A stretch of DNA of 64,000 bases from Isoperla grammatica (taxonomy: Eukaryota; Arthropoda; Insecta; Plecoptera; Perlodidae): NCBI GenBank assembly GCA_945910005.1, contig OX246743.1, positions 39,115,461-39,179,460 on the forward strand, given 5' to 3'. A program made the translations under genes and the position numbers. The notes below the pieces were generated by a model, which saw only the letters and a program-made list of their open reading frames with translations, was not told the origin of the DNA and did no database searches. How positions within the stretch are numbered: the first letter of the stretch is position 1; every line of letters starts with the position of its first letter. Positions 12,784-23,143 of this stretch are shown here, piece by piece.

Positions 12784-13259
12784 CTAGTTGTGTCCATGCA
12801 CGTATCTCAGATGAGCCATCAATGTATTCTTGGTCTGCGTACGATACAAGCAATACAAACAACCAAACATCGGTTCTTCGTCACATCCATGCGCATTGAC
12901 GCTAACTTTGTTCATGTACGTCCTCCTACATCCGACGCACAAGTACTGAGCCTGCTTCGCCAGGCACTTGAAATTGATGTGGTATTCCAGCCGGTCTGTA
13001 CAATCGAACCTCTCCGAGCATCCGGTGCACTCGTAACCGGTCTGACTGTGACAGTCGTAAGCCGCGTGGATCTCAAGGTCACGCTTGTTCATGAAGTTCT
13101 TCAGACAGACAGGGCACCGGAGAGCGACCGCACATTCTAGCTGGATGTGTTGTAGCAACTGTCGCTTCCGATCGAAGGTTTTGGTGCAGGCTTTACAGCG
13201 AAATGGAGGTTGTTCTTCAGGTGTATCGTCTACTGGAGTGTGCCAAGACAGTCGGATAC
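12784..13259 (-). CDS. lola: lola alternative 3' exon, divergent five-finger exon
   Basis: This exon gives 158 residues. The TTTCAG acceptor is followed by GTATCCGACTG, and the frame stays open up to it, so the exon is longer than a Met- or Leu-start open frame suggests. An acidic leader (V-D-D-T-P-E-E-Q-P-P) precedes finger 1, CKAC..DRKRQLLQHIQLEC. Then come CPVC..NKRDLEIHAAYDC, CTGC..CTDRLEYHINFKC, a shortened CVGC..KVSVNAHGC (only one residue between His and Cys) and CLYCLYRTQTKNTLMAH..VH. The usual CGKEPQF is replaced by CDEEPMF. It is the most divergent exon in the array. The large plus-strand open frame over it is a shadow. Confidence 0.88.
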
Positions 13260-14120
13260 CTGAAACAACAATGTGAGTTTGGGATGATACGGGCGATTAG
13301 AAGGTTTCTGTACGTCATCGGTGCAGCAGAATGTGAGCAGAGCCAAAATGTGAACTGGTATTGGAAGGTATCGGAAGATCTTATGTGTAAAAAGATGGCT
13401 GCTCTAAGAACGAAACAAAATGTTGTGTAGTCATCGTCAGATAAAGAAAATTACCTTTAAATTAAATTTTAAAAAGTTGTTAACACCACATTTGAACAAC
13501 ATGATGGTATAATTGTTTGCACTTTCTTTTACTGTAGCATTTTTTAAATTTATTTTAGTTTTTCAATATATACAGTTCATTACTAAATCAGATACCAGAA
13601 TCAAGTCATGGGCTACAATATTACACCTCATCATGAAACAATGTTCCCGTCATTATGGTTCCTAAATTATGTGTTGTGGTTAACAGCTGAAAAAGACGCA
13701 ATGTGCATATACATTGTTGTCACTGAGCATGTTATTAAACAATTTGCATTTATTTAATGTCTATCTTCTTCAGTATTATTTATATAGTACTTTTGGTTGC
13801 TACATCATTTTTTTTTTTTTATATAAAAGGTTAAACATTACTGTCCAGCATTGAAGAGATTTATTATAGGTTGACGAAATATTAGGGATGGACACAGTTG
13901 ATTGTTTTCAAAGTCTTTTTATTCAATTCAAGTGCCTTAACCCGTATTTTTGACACAAACTAATTGAAGCAACGCTGTGGTATATTTTAAAGTGCAAATG
14001 GATTATGTTTGTTTCAATTATAAAACAATTAATAAATTGGAACTGGGAAAGGGTTTGAAAATGTGCCGGATAAATAAAATTAGCAAATTATGAATTAATC
14101 AGTCACTTGTGTATATATTG

Positions 14121-14126
14121 TTTATT
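14121..14126 (-). terminator. candidate poly(A) signal for exon 14206-14612
   Basis: AATAAA about 80 bp past the stop, conserved at the same place in the twin unit. Confidence 0.5.
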
Positions 14127-14205
14127 GAATACACAACATTAATAAACTGCTAAAAGCATCCAAATCACTCTTCAATTACAAAAAAGTGTAAAACCTTACA
14201 AAACG

Positions 14206-14612
14206 TCAAATAGTTTTACCATGAATCCTCATGACATGTAATTGAAGAGAGCTCTTATTTTTTGTCCCAAAAGAACAGATTTTGCATTGAAAGTGTAAGA
14301 TGTTTCCACACATAGAATCAATGTGCCTATTAAGATTAGATCTCCGACTAAACTTTCTGTTACATGTGCGGCACGCGAAAGACCAATTGCGTTCCCCGCA
14401 TTCGTATTTCCTATGATATGCCAGCTGGTCTACCCGCTTGTAGCTCTTTGAACAGGAAGGACACTGGAAACTGCGATGATTCTGACCGCACTCAAACTTG
14501 ATGTGTCTGCTTAAGGTATTACTATACATGTAGCGTTTCAGGCACGCAGGACACTGGAAGCGAGCAGATGCAACAGACCCTTCGTCAACGGAAACAATTG
14601 AAACAAGAAGAC
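14206..14612 (-). CDS. lola: lola alternative 3' exon, four fingers (tandem duplicate, distal copy)
   Basis: The exon encodes 135 residues after a CTACTTCCAG acceptor; the first complete codons read L-L-V-S-I-V-S-V-D-E-G-S. Fingers: CPAC..YSNTLSRHIKFEC, CPSC..RVDQLAYHRKYEC, CRTC..RRSNLNRHIDSMC and CKICSFGTKNKSSLQLH..IH. The linker before the last finger is GNILHFQ, not CGKEPQF. A candidate AATAAA lies about 80 bp past the stop. It is nearly identical to the exon at 16770-17173, and the flanks are duplicated as well. The differences include residues in the recognition segments of fingers 1, 2 and 4. Confidence 0.92.
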
Positions 14613-14847
14613 CTGGAAGTAGAAATTGTAACATTTTAGTTACAAGTAGAAATACAAGATAAGAACAAGTAGAAGTAGAAGTATTAATAAATGTTCCCAA
14701 CGTAAGTAGACATGCTTACCAACTAGTCATGCCCAATGGTACCAACTCTATTTTCTAGTGCTCTTATTTCTATCTACTTGAAACTGGTACATTAGGGATA
14801 ATTAACAACGTTGGGTTGCATACCTGGAAATATTGGGACTATACCTT

Positions 14848-15446
14848 GCATATATATATTTAAAACCATTTTATACCTAAAGCAATATAGACCTGACAAA
14901 CTAAGAAATTCTGACACTCACAGTCACAATACTAGACAGAAGCAGGATGTGCATAAAGTGCCCCACAATTCAACTCTCTTTGAAAAGGGACCTTCATATG
15001 CCGGTGCCAAGCTGTATAATAAGTTGCCTGACAATTTTTAACAAGTGGATACCATAGATAGGTTCAAACTACAACTAGCAGACTTTTTATTGGGCAAAGA
15101 ATTTTATAACGTAGAGGACTTTCTATTGATGTGAATGATGTAGGTTGAGGAACATGTTTCTATAATGTAACTAGATTTGTAAACTACTTCATCTTAATTT
15201 TTAGTATTGCTCCTGGTATTTGGATATGTGTATAAAGTGCCCCACAATATTTATTTATTATGCATTTTATAACGATGTGGACTTCCCTTTTACTAAGAAT
15301 GCTGTAGACTGATGGTCGTGTGTTATAATGTAACAAGATGTTTATACTACTATGTTTTAATTTTTAGTATTACACTATGTATTGATGACGTGTGTTACAC
15401 AAACCATTGTAATTTGTAAATAACACAAATAAAAATGAAATGAAAA
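14848..15446 (+). mobile_element. non-LTR retrotransposon 3' end fragment
   Basis: The plus strand encodes a short run with D-T-H-S-H-N-T-R and then Y-A-G-A-K-L-Y-N-K-L-P, typical of the C terminus of insect non-LTR reverse transcriptases, broken by a stop at 15039-15041. It ends in a simple aaatgaaatgaaa tail. The same 3' sequence appears inverted at 39627-39915 and in part at 40325-40384, so this is a dispersed family. It interrupts the distal tandem unit. Confidence 0.75.
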
Positions 15447-15996
15447 AAGCCTTCTTCTTAACGGCTGTACCATTGAGTATTGTTAATATACTCAAAGGTT
15501 GTACCATGAGTAATGCAAGATAATAACAATTATGGTTGTATACAAAATGAAAATCGTACACTAAAAGTTATCTCATTGCCACATACAAATAAATATAATT
15601 CCAAAACGGGTAAAGAAAATTACCTATAAATTACATTTTAAAAAGTTGTTAACACCACATTTGAACAACATGATGGTATAATTGTTTGCACTTTCTTTTA
15701 CTGTAGCATTTTTTAAATTTATTTTATTTTTTCAATATATACAGTTCATTACTAAATCAGATACCAGAATCAAGTCATGGGCTACAATATTACACCTCAT
15801 AATGAAACAATGTTATCGTCATTATGGTTCCTAAATCATGTGTTGTGGTTAACAGCTGAAAAAGACGCAATGTGCATATACGTTGTTGTCACTGAGCATG
15901 TTATTAAACCATTTGCATTTATTTAATGTCTATCTTCTTCAGTATTATTTATATAGTACTTTTGGTTGCTACATCATTTTTTTTTTATAAAAGGTT

Positions 15997-16388
15997 TATA
16001 TTGCGGTGGTTTGGCCACATGAAAAGAATGCAGGAAGACAGGATCCCGAAAATTGAGTTTGAGAAAGAAGCAGGGAAAAAGAAAAGAAAGAGGGGAAGAC
16101 CAAGACTGAGGTGGGAAGAAGTGATAGCAATGGACGTGGAAAGAAGAAATGCAACTTGGGAAGAGGTCAATCAGGAACGATGGTGGGAAGATAGAAAAGT
16201 ATGGACAGAATTTGTAGAAAGAGCAGAGGAAGAAGAAAGTGAAGAGGAGGAGCCGGAGGAAGTTAACATGAGGGAAGCGTCAGGCATGGCCAGCCGGCTT
16301 CGATGTACCTAGGGGCCAGAATATGATGGGATTAAGTTCCTATCCCCTACCCGACTTCATTGTTGGACACAGGGAGCAGATATAAAAA
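15997..16388 (+). mobile_element. 5'-truncated non-LTR retrotransposon 3' end
   Basis: The plus strand encodes a fragment with L-R-W-F-G-H-M-K-R-M, then I-P-K-I-E-F-E and G-R-P-R-L-R-W-E-E-V, then R-W-W-E-D-R. This is the familiar C-terminal tail of insect endonuclease/reverse transcriptase elements. A stop follows, then a short 3' end and an A-run. The flanking aaaaggtt (15989-15996 and 16389-16396) is a target-site duplication candidate, and the twin tandem unit shows the empty site. The open frame to the left of 15997 is host sequence. Confidence 0.8.
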
Positions 16389-16684
16389 AAAAGGTTAAAC
16401 ATTACTGTCCAGCATTGAAGAGATTTATTATAGGTTGATGAAATATTAGGGATGGACACAGTTGATTGTTTTCAAAGTCTTTTTATTCAATTCAAGTGCC
16501 TTAACCCGTATTTTTGACACAAACTAATTGAAGCAACGCTGTGGTATAATTATTTTAAAGGGCAAATGGATTATGTTTGTTTCAATTATATAACAATTAA
16601 TAAATTGGAACTGGGAAAGGGTTTGAAAATGTGCCGGATAAATAAAATTAGCAAATTATGAATTAATCAGTCACTTGTGTATTG

Positions 16685-16690
16685 TTTATT
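16685..16690 (-). terminator. candidate poly(A) signal for exon 16770-17173
   Basis: AATAAA about 80 bp past the stop, conserved at the same place in the twin unit. Confidence 0.5.
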
Positions 16691-16769
16691 GAATACACAA
16701 CATTGATAAACTGCCAAAAGCATCCAAATCACTCTTCAATTACAAAAAAGTGTAAAACCTTACAAAACA

Positions 16770-17173
16770 TCAAATAGTTTTACCATGAATCCTCCTGACA
16801 TGTGATTGAAGAGACCTCTTACTTTTTGTCCCATAAGAACAGATTTTGCATTGAAAGTGTAAGATGTTTCCGCACACAGAATCAATGTGCCTATTAAGAT
16901 TAGATCTCCGACTAAACTTTCTGTTACATGTGCGGCACGCGAAAGACCTATTGTGTTCCCCGCATTCATGTTTCCTATGATATGCCAGCTTGTCTATTCG
17001 CTTGTAGCTCTTGGAACAGGAAGGACACTGGAAACAATGATTCTGACCACACTCAAACTTGATGTGTCTGCTTAAGGTACAACTACGCATGTAGTGTTTC
17101 TGGCACGCAGGACACTGGAAGCGAGCAGACGCAACAGACCCTTCGTCAACGGAAACAATTGAAACAGGAAGAC
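16770..17173 (-). CDS. lola: lola alternative 3' exon, four fingers (tandem duplicate, proximal copy)
   Basis: This exon gives 134 residues and uses the same CTACTTCCAG acceptor as its duplicate at 14206-14612. Compared with that copy it has lost one residue in the finger 1 to 2 linker (a clean 3-bp deletion, still in frame). Finger 1 reads RSCTLSRH in place of YSNTLSRH, finger 2 RIDKLAYH in place of RVDQLAYH, and finger 4 KSKRSLQSH in place of KNKSSLQLH. All zinc ligands are kept and there is no stop, so both copies look functional. A candidate AATAAA lies about 80 bp past the stop. Confidence 0.92.
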
Positions 17174-17553
17174 CTGGAAGTAGAAATTGTAACATTTTAG
17201 TTAGAAGTAGAAATACAAGAAAAGAACAAGTAGAAGTATTAATAAATGTTCCCAACCTAAGTAGCCATGCTTACCAACTAGTCATGCTCAATGGTACTAA
17301 CTCTATTTTCTAGTTCTCTAATTTCTACGTCTACTTAAAACAGGTACATTGGGGATAATTAACGACGGGTTGCATACCTGGAAATACTGGGACTAAGCCT
17401 TCTTCTTAACGGCTGTACCATTGAGTATTGTTAATATACTCAAAGGTTGAACCATGGGTAACACAAGATGGGAACAATGATAGTTGTATACAAAATAAAA
17501 ATCGAACGCTAAAAGTTATCTCATTGCCACATACAAATAAATATAATTCCAAA

Positions 17554-18248
17554 AAGTTCTGTGTACATATCAAATTATAAACATATTTCTTACATCCATG
17601 ACGTGTACATATATGGAATTGGATTCTAATCTACTTTTTAAAACATAACGTCTATTAAAGACCAAGATATTAAACATAAATACTAACTAGGAGATTATCA
17701 TTGGATGATCCAGTTAAGAAATGAATGCCCCCTGATTAAAACAGGTGATAAACACTGCAAAAGTAGTGGCACTTCACTAACTAAGAAGTAATGAACTATG
17801 GTATGTGTCATTCAAGATTAAATGTTACACTTTCAAAAATGATACAACACAAGTAACAAACAATAAATCGTAAAATGTAGCGAAATTATTGTTATTACTG
17901 TATGTACACCACTGCAAGTGCCAAAACAACTGCTTATGCGATTCATTGATATTAAATATGACGTAACAAAGTCAGTATTCCTGCTTCCAATCAGACGGTT
18001 TAGGGTACAATTCCCAGTTAGGCCTGGCGTTTAACTTGAAAATTTACTTTAATCAATCAGTGTGGTACTGATGTATAAGTAAACGGTCACTTTGTTGCCA
18101 CAGCGACAAAGCACATAATAAATGGTATAATGTCCCCCAAAAAAAAGCAGTTCTTGTAACTGAGGCGGTATATACAATAAATACTGTATTTCATTTGTGG
18201 AAGTCCAAAACAGTAAGTCTTCTACAAGAAACAAAACCCACGTCTAAG
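17554..18248. other. intronic, nothing recognised
   Basis: Begins right after the proximal tandem unit; no exon or repeat seen. Confidence 0.6.
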
Positions 18249-18568
18249 TTAAACAACTTCCCCGTGTATTCGTTTCAAATGCGACTTAAGGCCACTTTTC
18301 TGCGCGGCGCGATACGAGCAGTAGTGACACGGAAACTGCGGCTCTACTTTACACTCGAACCTGATGTGTCTTACAAGATCACCCTTGTTCTTGTATCGTC
18401 GACTACAAGTTCCGCACTTCAAGTCTTTGCCACACTCGTGATTCCTATGATAGGTCAGTCTTCCCTTGAGAGTGAAGCTCTTCGAGCAAGCCGTGCAGTA
18501 ATAACGGTTCTTCTGACGAGCGCTGGTTATCGCTGATATTACTGGAAGGGGCCACGTCACCTCAGCAA
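18249..18568 (-). CDS. lola: lola alternative 3' exon, three zinc fingers, CGKDL type
   Basis: The exon encodes 106 residues after a TTGTTACAG acceptor, starting V-A-E-V-T-W-P-L-P-V, a clear W-x-LP leader. Fingers: CTAC..LKGRLTYHRNHEC, then, after the short linker GKDLK, CGTC..NKGDLVRHIRFEC, then KVEPQFP and CHYCSYRAAQKSGLKSH..IH. The short CGKDL linker groups it with the exons at 29778, 31600 and 32632, although it stands about 11 kb from them. A tRNA-like repeat piece (18611-18670) sits in the intron just ahead of the acceptor. A longer open frame runs back into the intron and is not exon. Confidence 0.92.
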
Positions 18569-18610
18569 CTGTAACAACACATATTTTGTGAAATCCAGAA
18601 ATAAAAAACA

Positions 18611-18670
18611 ACAACCCCGACCGGGAATCAAATCGGGGTCTCCCGTTTGCCGGTTGGGCATAATGACAAC
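18611..18670 (-). repeat. tRNA-like SINE fragment
   Basis: The minus strand has gatttgattcccggtcgggg, close to a tRNA T-arm/B box, immediately ahead of the acceptor of the 18249-18568 exon. Confidence 0.4.
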
Positions 18671-19253
18671 TAGAATACCAAGAATGACAATAGACAATTT
18701 TCAAAATTGATCAAGGACCCTGAGATTGAGTAAGTTCCCCAAACTATCTAGAACAATCAATAGAGGATTCAAATACAAAAAGATGCCAGGGGTATAGAGA
18801 ATACTGTTAGTTATATACAATGCCATATTTATTTTGAGTTTGGTAACAACAATAAACACACACAATTTAAAAAGTAGTTCTCAACAGAAATTGTTTGTAG
18901 TTTTTTTCAGATGTTAGAAACTCGACAGTCACAATAAAATGGGGATGAATTAAAGAGGAAACAGCAAACCATAGCTACTAGGCCGGGTTACAATTAAATA
19001 TAATCGACATACTTATGAAATATGGACAATTGTAGATATGCATTTGTATATTCGACGATGCAAAACACAATGATAAAAAGAAGCGTCTTGTTGAGTCTTA
19101 AAATACATTTTAAAATAGTGAATTTCGTGCAGTTTAATACTGGGTTAAACCTTTCCTTTAAACATATGTATCAAACTTGCACGGTGTACAAGAGTATGAT
19201 ACTAATATTATAACCAGCGTCTCGCTACATTTTGAGGACATAAACCAAGTGCC
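18671..19253. other. intronic, nothing recognised
   Basis: AT-rich, no exon signature. Confidence 0.6.
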
Positions 19254-19312
19254 TCATACGTTTCCATACTGCGTAGATCGGGCAGCGAAACTGAGGGTCT
19301 TTCCCAAACTCG
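19254..19312 (-). pseudogene. degraded duplicate of a lola linker and second finger
   Basis: Directly after the stop of the 19313-19518 exon, the minus strand repeats much of that exon's GGGAAAGACCCTCAGTTTC segment and the stretch that encodes C-P-I-C and Q-Y-G-N-V. Bases encoding C-P-Y-T are missing, so the frame breaks. It reads as a short local duplication that has decayed. Confidence 0.7.
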
Positions 19313-19518
19313 TTAGACTTTGTGCACGCGAATAAGGTGCCGTTTCACGTTCCCATACTGCGTATAAGGACAGATCGGGCAGGGAAACTGAGGGTCTTTC
19401 CCACACTCGTTTCTCATATGAGAGTACAAATGCTGCCTCTGTCTGTAGTTTCTTGGGCAGTGTGGACACTGGAATCGAGCAGAACTTTGAGCAGTATCCT
19501 CAACTGAATTACATAAAT
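19313..19518 (-). CDS. lola: lola alternative 3' exon, two zinc fingers, no internal start codon
   Basis: The exon encodes 68 residues and is easy to miss because it has no early Met. It reads from a TGTTTCAG acceptor: D-L-C-N-S-V-E-D-T-A-Q-S-S-A-R-F-Q, then finger 1 CPHCPRNY..QRQHLYSHMRNEC, linker GKDPQFP, finger 2 CPICPYTQYGNVKRHLIRVH, then K-V-stop. The codon phase is the same as in all other exons. Just past the stop, at 19254-19312, lies a degraded partial copy of the linker and second finger, out of a usable frame, evidently a small local duplication. The plus-strand open frame here is a shadow. Confidence 0.88.
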
Positions 19519-19831
19519 CTGAAACACATAAATTAATGCCTATGTTGGGGTGTTATTTGAGTAGTTAACATGTATGGACGATGCACATTGATGGTTGTAT
19601 GTCCGCCTTACCCCAATTTCTGGAAGTTAAAATTGCTTTAAACTGTCAAAAAGAAAGTTAATCAAAATATGTGATCCCTAAAGACTTTAGTGCTTTTTCT
19701 TATAAATGTTGCGTTGTTCAAATAAATATTTATATTCTTCAAATACACATTCTTAAAGTAAATAAGAACCTTTTAACTAACAGAAATCGAGGGTTTCGTA
19801 CGGTAGGTGGACATAGAGCCTCAAGCCCGCA

Positions 19832-19930
19832 GTTAGCGTCTGTTTCTCCACGTCAACCACGTTTCTCATTGGTGGTTGCCATGGAGAAAACAAGTAAGCA
19901 GAGTGCTAAATATTTAGCGGTAAGTTATAA
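19832..19930. mobile_element. relative of the 4259-4345 inverted-repeat element
   Basis: Arms 19841-19860 and 19872-19892 (gtggttgccatggagaaaac) are near reverse complements and match the core of the element at 4259-4345. The outer ends are degraded. Confidence 0.55.
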
Positions 19931-20230
19931 TACTGTGACTCAGACGAGGGTGAAGGAAGAATGGTATAAGATAAATTCTGGTTTTCAGTCAAATAGTTTC
20001 ACGATAGGATATTTATATTTAATTGCATTTGTTAAGTTTATCCCTTAACTTAAATATTAAAAGCAACATAGAATCACCACAACGCACGACATGAGTTTGG
20101 TTGAGTTTAAGAAAACTGTGAAAAATTGAACATTATTCTCAAAACATGCTTCCTTACCAATTAGATTCATATAATGAATAATTAAATGAAATGTGTTTAC
20201 ACTTGCTAACACTAAAAAAAAAAACATCAT

Positions 20231-20460
20231 TCATTCAAGACGGTTGTATGCCATAGGATGTAAGAATTTCATGTGCCTCTTAAGGTTGCTATTCTTCAAA
20301 GAGCGGTATGAGCAAATCGTACATCTGAACTTTGGTTCTTTCCCACACTCGTTACGTAGGTGATTAGAAAGTATATTTTTCTTCTTATAGCTTTTCCTGC
20401 ACTTTGGGCAATGAAAGCGATTAGGATCTTGATTACTCGTATAGTACATCTGCATCAGGT
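20231..20460 (-). CDS. lola: lola alternative 3' exon, two zinc fingers
   Basis: The exon encodes 76 residues after an ATTGTTTCAG acceptor. The leader D-L-M-Q-M-Y-Y-T-S-N-Q-D-P-N-R precedes finger 1 (CPKC..KKKNILSNHLRNEC, C2HC). The linker GKEPKFR follows, then finger 2 (CTICSYRSLKNSNLKRH..LH, C2H2). The tail is P-M-A-Y-N-R-L-E. HLRNEC in finger 1 resembles HMRNEC in the neighbour at 19313-19518, and both are two-finger exons, so they may be an old local pair. A long A-run and no canonical AATAAA follow the stop. Confidence 0.9.
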
Positions 20461-21947
20461 CTGAAACAATAAACACAAAATGTCGTTGTAAGATGTTTTA
20501 ATAAATTTAGTACGAAACATATTGATAATAATACAATCTCATTTTTACAAAGAATATCCAGGTGTAAGATGTATGTATTAATTATGTTCTTAATCGATGA
20601 ATTGTGTGTACGGTTGTTTTTCAAACTCTCTTTGAAATAAAGTCAACGCAAAATAACATTCATACTGATTATAATATTATAAGAAACGTTTGCCCTAGCG
20701 TCTAGTGATTATGAAACCACATCTATAGCTATGTTCTTACATTTTCCATATTGTGTAGCAGATATTTAGTAATATTTGATCCGTAACAAAGTAATGCATC
20801 AATTGTGTGAGGTTGAGTTACAGCATATACAGTGAACCAACATTTCAAATAAGGTTTAAACGTGTTGAAGTGAGGAAAAATGATAAGCTTTTATAACTTA
20901 AACTTTAATTGTTGACAACGAAACATTACAAGGAAAACATCTGATAGATTTACATAATGGGAATGAGATTAAAGTTGATTTATATGATATAAGTAATTAA
21001 CCAAATTGTTGCATTTAAAATAGTGTTTACTAAGATCACAACAATGATAATTTAGTATACCCGTGCGAGTCTTAAATAACCCTGCAACAATATGTGACTG
21101 TACACTTGTAGCAATATTCATCTGCTCCTTCAAGTGTGTTAAACTCGACAATTTATTTAAATGGTATATAACAGAAACAAATAAGTTACAACAATTGATT
21201 ATGATGTACAAATTAATATATATATAAAAACTACTTATTGTTGCAAAGTGTAAACTCTACATTTAATTTACTCAAGACACACCTAAAAACATACACAGTT
21301 TAAATTGTTTTGCAGAAATCAACAATATCATTCTCAAAGAAAACATTTTACTCGGCTTTAACGCCAAATTCAGCCGCAGTATGTATTTATTAATATATTT
21401 CAAATTGTAACAAGAAGCTATTACCTACAATATTGTTGGCACTTTTTATGCAGAAATATACAAGAAAGAATATTTAGTCATTTACTGCAGAATACAATCA
21501 TTCAAGGTGACCTGCATTGCTAACCATCTCATCTTAATCTTGACTTACAATTAAAAAGATGTACTACATTGAAATTAATTGTATGTAACAATCTACATCG
21601 GGTTACACACAACTTACAAAAACCACAAGCAGAACATTAATTTCATGTGTAAAACTGACACATTGAGACCTAACAAGGTTTTTTTTTTTTTTTTTTGATT
21701 GGATAATATTAACAATATTAATGTTTTATGATACTACAAAAATATTTAATTATCTGTTTTTTTAGCAGAGAAGGGACAATAAAGAAGGCACAGTTATTGG
21801 TAAATATGTCAAAAGAATTTACTACTTAGTATTATCTGTATTAATAGTATCTGACTTCAAACCAGGCCACACGTTGTGTATATATTAGTGTAAGCCCGCG
21901 CACACATGTGCATGAACGTTATGGAAGTATACGCAGTGAGCCCATGT
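20461..21947. other. intronic, nothing recognised
   Basis: AT-rich with a T-run at about 21680; no exon signature. Confidence 0.6.
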
Positions 21948-23143
21948 TTAACTCAAATGTCTGCTAATGGTATGCGAAGTCAACAAGCTTATACGAGGCG
22001 CCTTGAAATAACAATACGGACACTGAAACTCCCGATCTGACGACGTCTCTCCCGCAACATTGTCGTCCAAAGGATCAGCTTCGGTCATTTCACTGTCATC
22101 CGCTTCGTCGTAGGAACACTCGAGATCTGGTTCCTGTTTGATTTCTAACTTAATCTTAGGTTCCACGTGAAACTCGTCGAGGTAAAACGATTCAAACTGA
22201 GCTTTTTCTAGAGTCGTTACTACCGTTTCCATATCTGCAAGTCTTTCGCCAGTGCTTTGATTAGCAACACCTTGGAGCAATTTCCCACTGCCAACTTCCA
22301 AATGTTTTGCAGCCGGTGTTGTGTCCGTTGCCATAGCACTCGGTGCGGAGTTAGATTGAGACCCTTCCACATCATCTGTTGCTGCCGGTCGGTTCAAGGA
22401 ATCAGCATGCGTGATGTCGGTCGATAGCAACGGAGCACTCGAAATGTCGATATGGGTGTGTTCGTTTACAACTGCATTCTCACCAGACACATGCTGCTGT
22501 AATATGGGATCTTTCCCACCCAGAACTTTAGTGAGTTGATTAATTGATTCCTGTTTCACGAGAGCTTTTGATGGCAACTGAGATATACACTCCTTTTCAA
22601 TAACCAACCCTGTCGTCAATAGGAAACCACGACTTTCTTCGGCATCAATAGATGATCCCTGAACATTATCCTCTTCATCACAGTCATTCTCAACAGGAGG
22701 TAATAAAGAAATAGGATTTTTGCTTGCCTTCAATGAAAACAACAACTGGGGCCTATTCCCATCTTTAGCAAGAGATTGGTTACTTGTAGTACAATCAAAC
22801 TCAACTAAAGGAGGCAAAGGTTGTTGCGGTGTTCCATTCTGTAGGTCTTCTACATCATCCTGCTTCTTTCTAGAAACTTTTTTACCTTTACAGTGGGAAG
22901 TAATGTGTTTATCAACTCCTTTCTTGGTCTGATATACTTTGCCGCAACCTTGACATTGAAAATTACTGTTACAACCCCGCTCGGTGTGACGCAAGTAGCT
23001 GTCGTGCAATGCGAATCCTTTGCCACAGGAGTCGCAGAGGAACTCCATGTGATTCGGAGATTCTGAGGTGGGTTTCTTCTGATTCTTGGTACAACCAACG
23101 CTACTGCTGATGACTAGTACGACTGGCCGTGCGCCGGATGCAG
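21948..23143 (-). CDS. lola: lola alternative 3' exon, long linker isoform with split fingers
   Basis: This is the largest exon, 398 residues, after a GTCATTTCAG acceptor; it opens A-A-S-G-A-R-P-V-V. Two C2HC fingers lie near residues 37-58 (CDSCGKGF..RHTERGC) and 64-85 (CQGCGKVY..HITSHC). About 290 residues of low-complexity, acidic and Ser/Thr-rich linker follow. The third finger (CPYCYFKAPRISLLTSH..RH) sits at about 375-396, right at the C terminus. From about residue 330 the linker carries I-K-L-E and I-K-Q-E, both matching the SUMO acceptor consensus, then a strongly acidic stretch. The family zinc-finger signature is weak here, but acceptor, phase, strand and position fit the array. Confidence 0.85.

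Larger units (their letters stand above)
13443..15608. repeat. tandem duplication, distal unit (contains lola exon 14206-14612)
   Basis: The segment starting aagaaaattacct at 13443 reappears from 15614, and the two run in parallel through 3' flank, exon, acceptor and upstream intron to ...aataaatataattccaaaa at about 15605. This unit is longer because a retroelement fragment of about 600 bp (14848-15446) interrupts it; the other unit has the uninterrupted site at about 17395. Confidence 0.9.
15609..17553. repeat. tandem duplication, proximal unit (contains lola exon 16770-17173)
   Basis: This is the second copy of the 13443-15608 unit, in direct orientation and immediately adjacent. It carries its own, different insertion at 15997-16388, whose empty site is visible in the other unit near 13833. 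Non-coding flanks are highly similar over hundreds of bases, so the duplication is fairly recent. Confidence 0.9.

Noticed and set aside
12790..13430. Plus-strand open frames of up to 116 codons
   Set aside because: Antisense to the five-finger exon; no recognisable domain.
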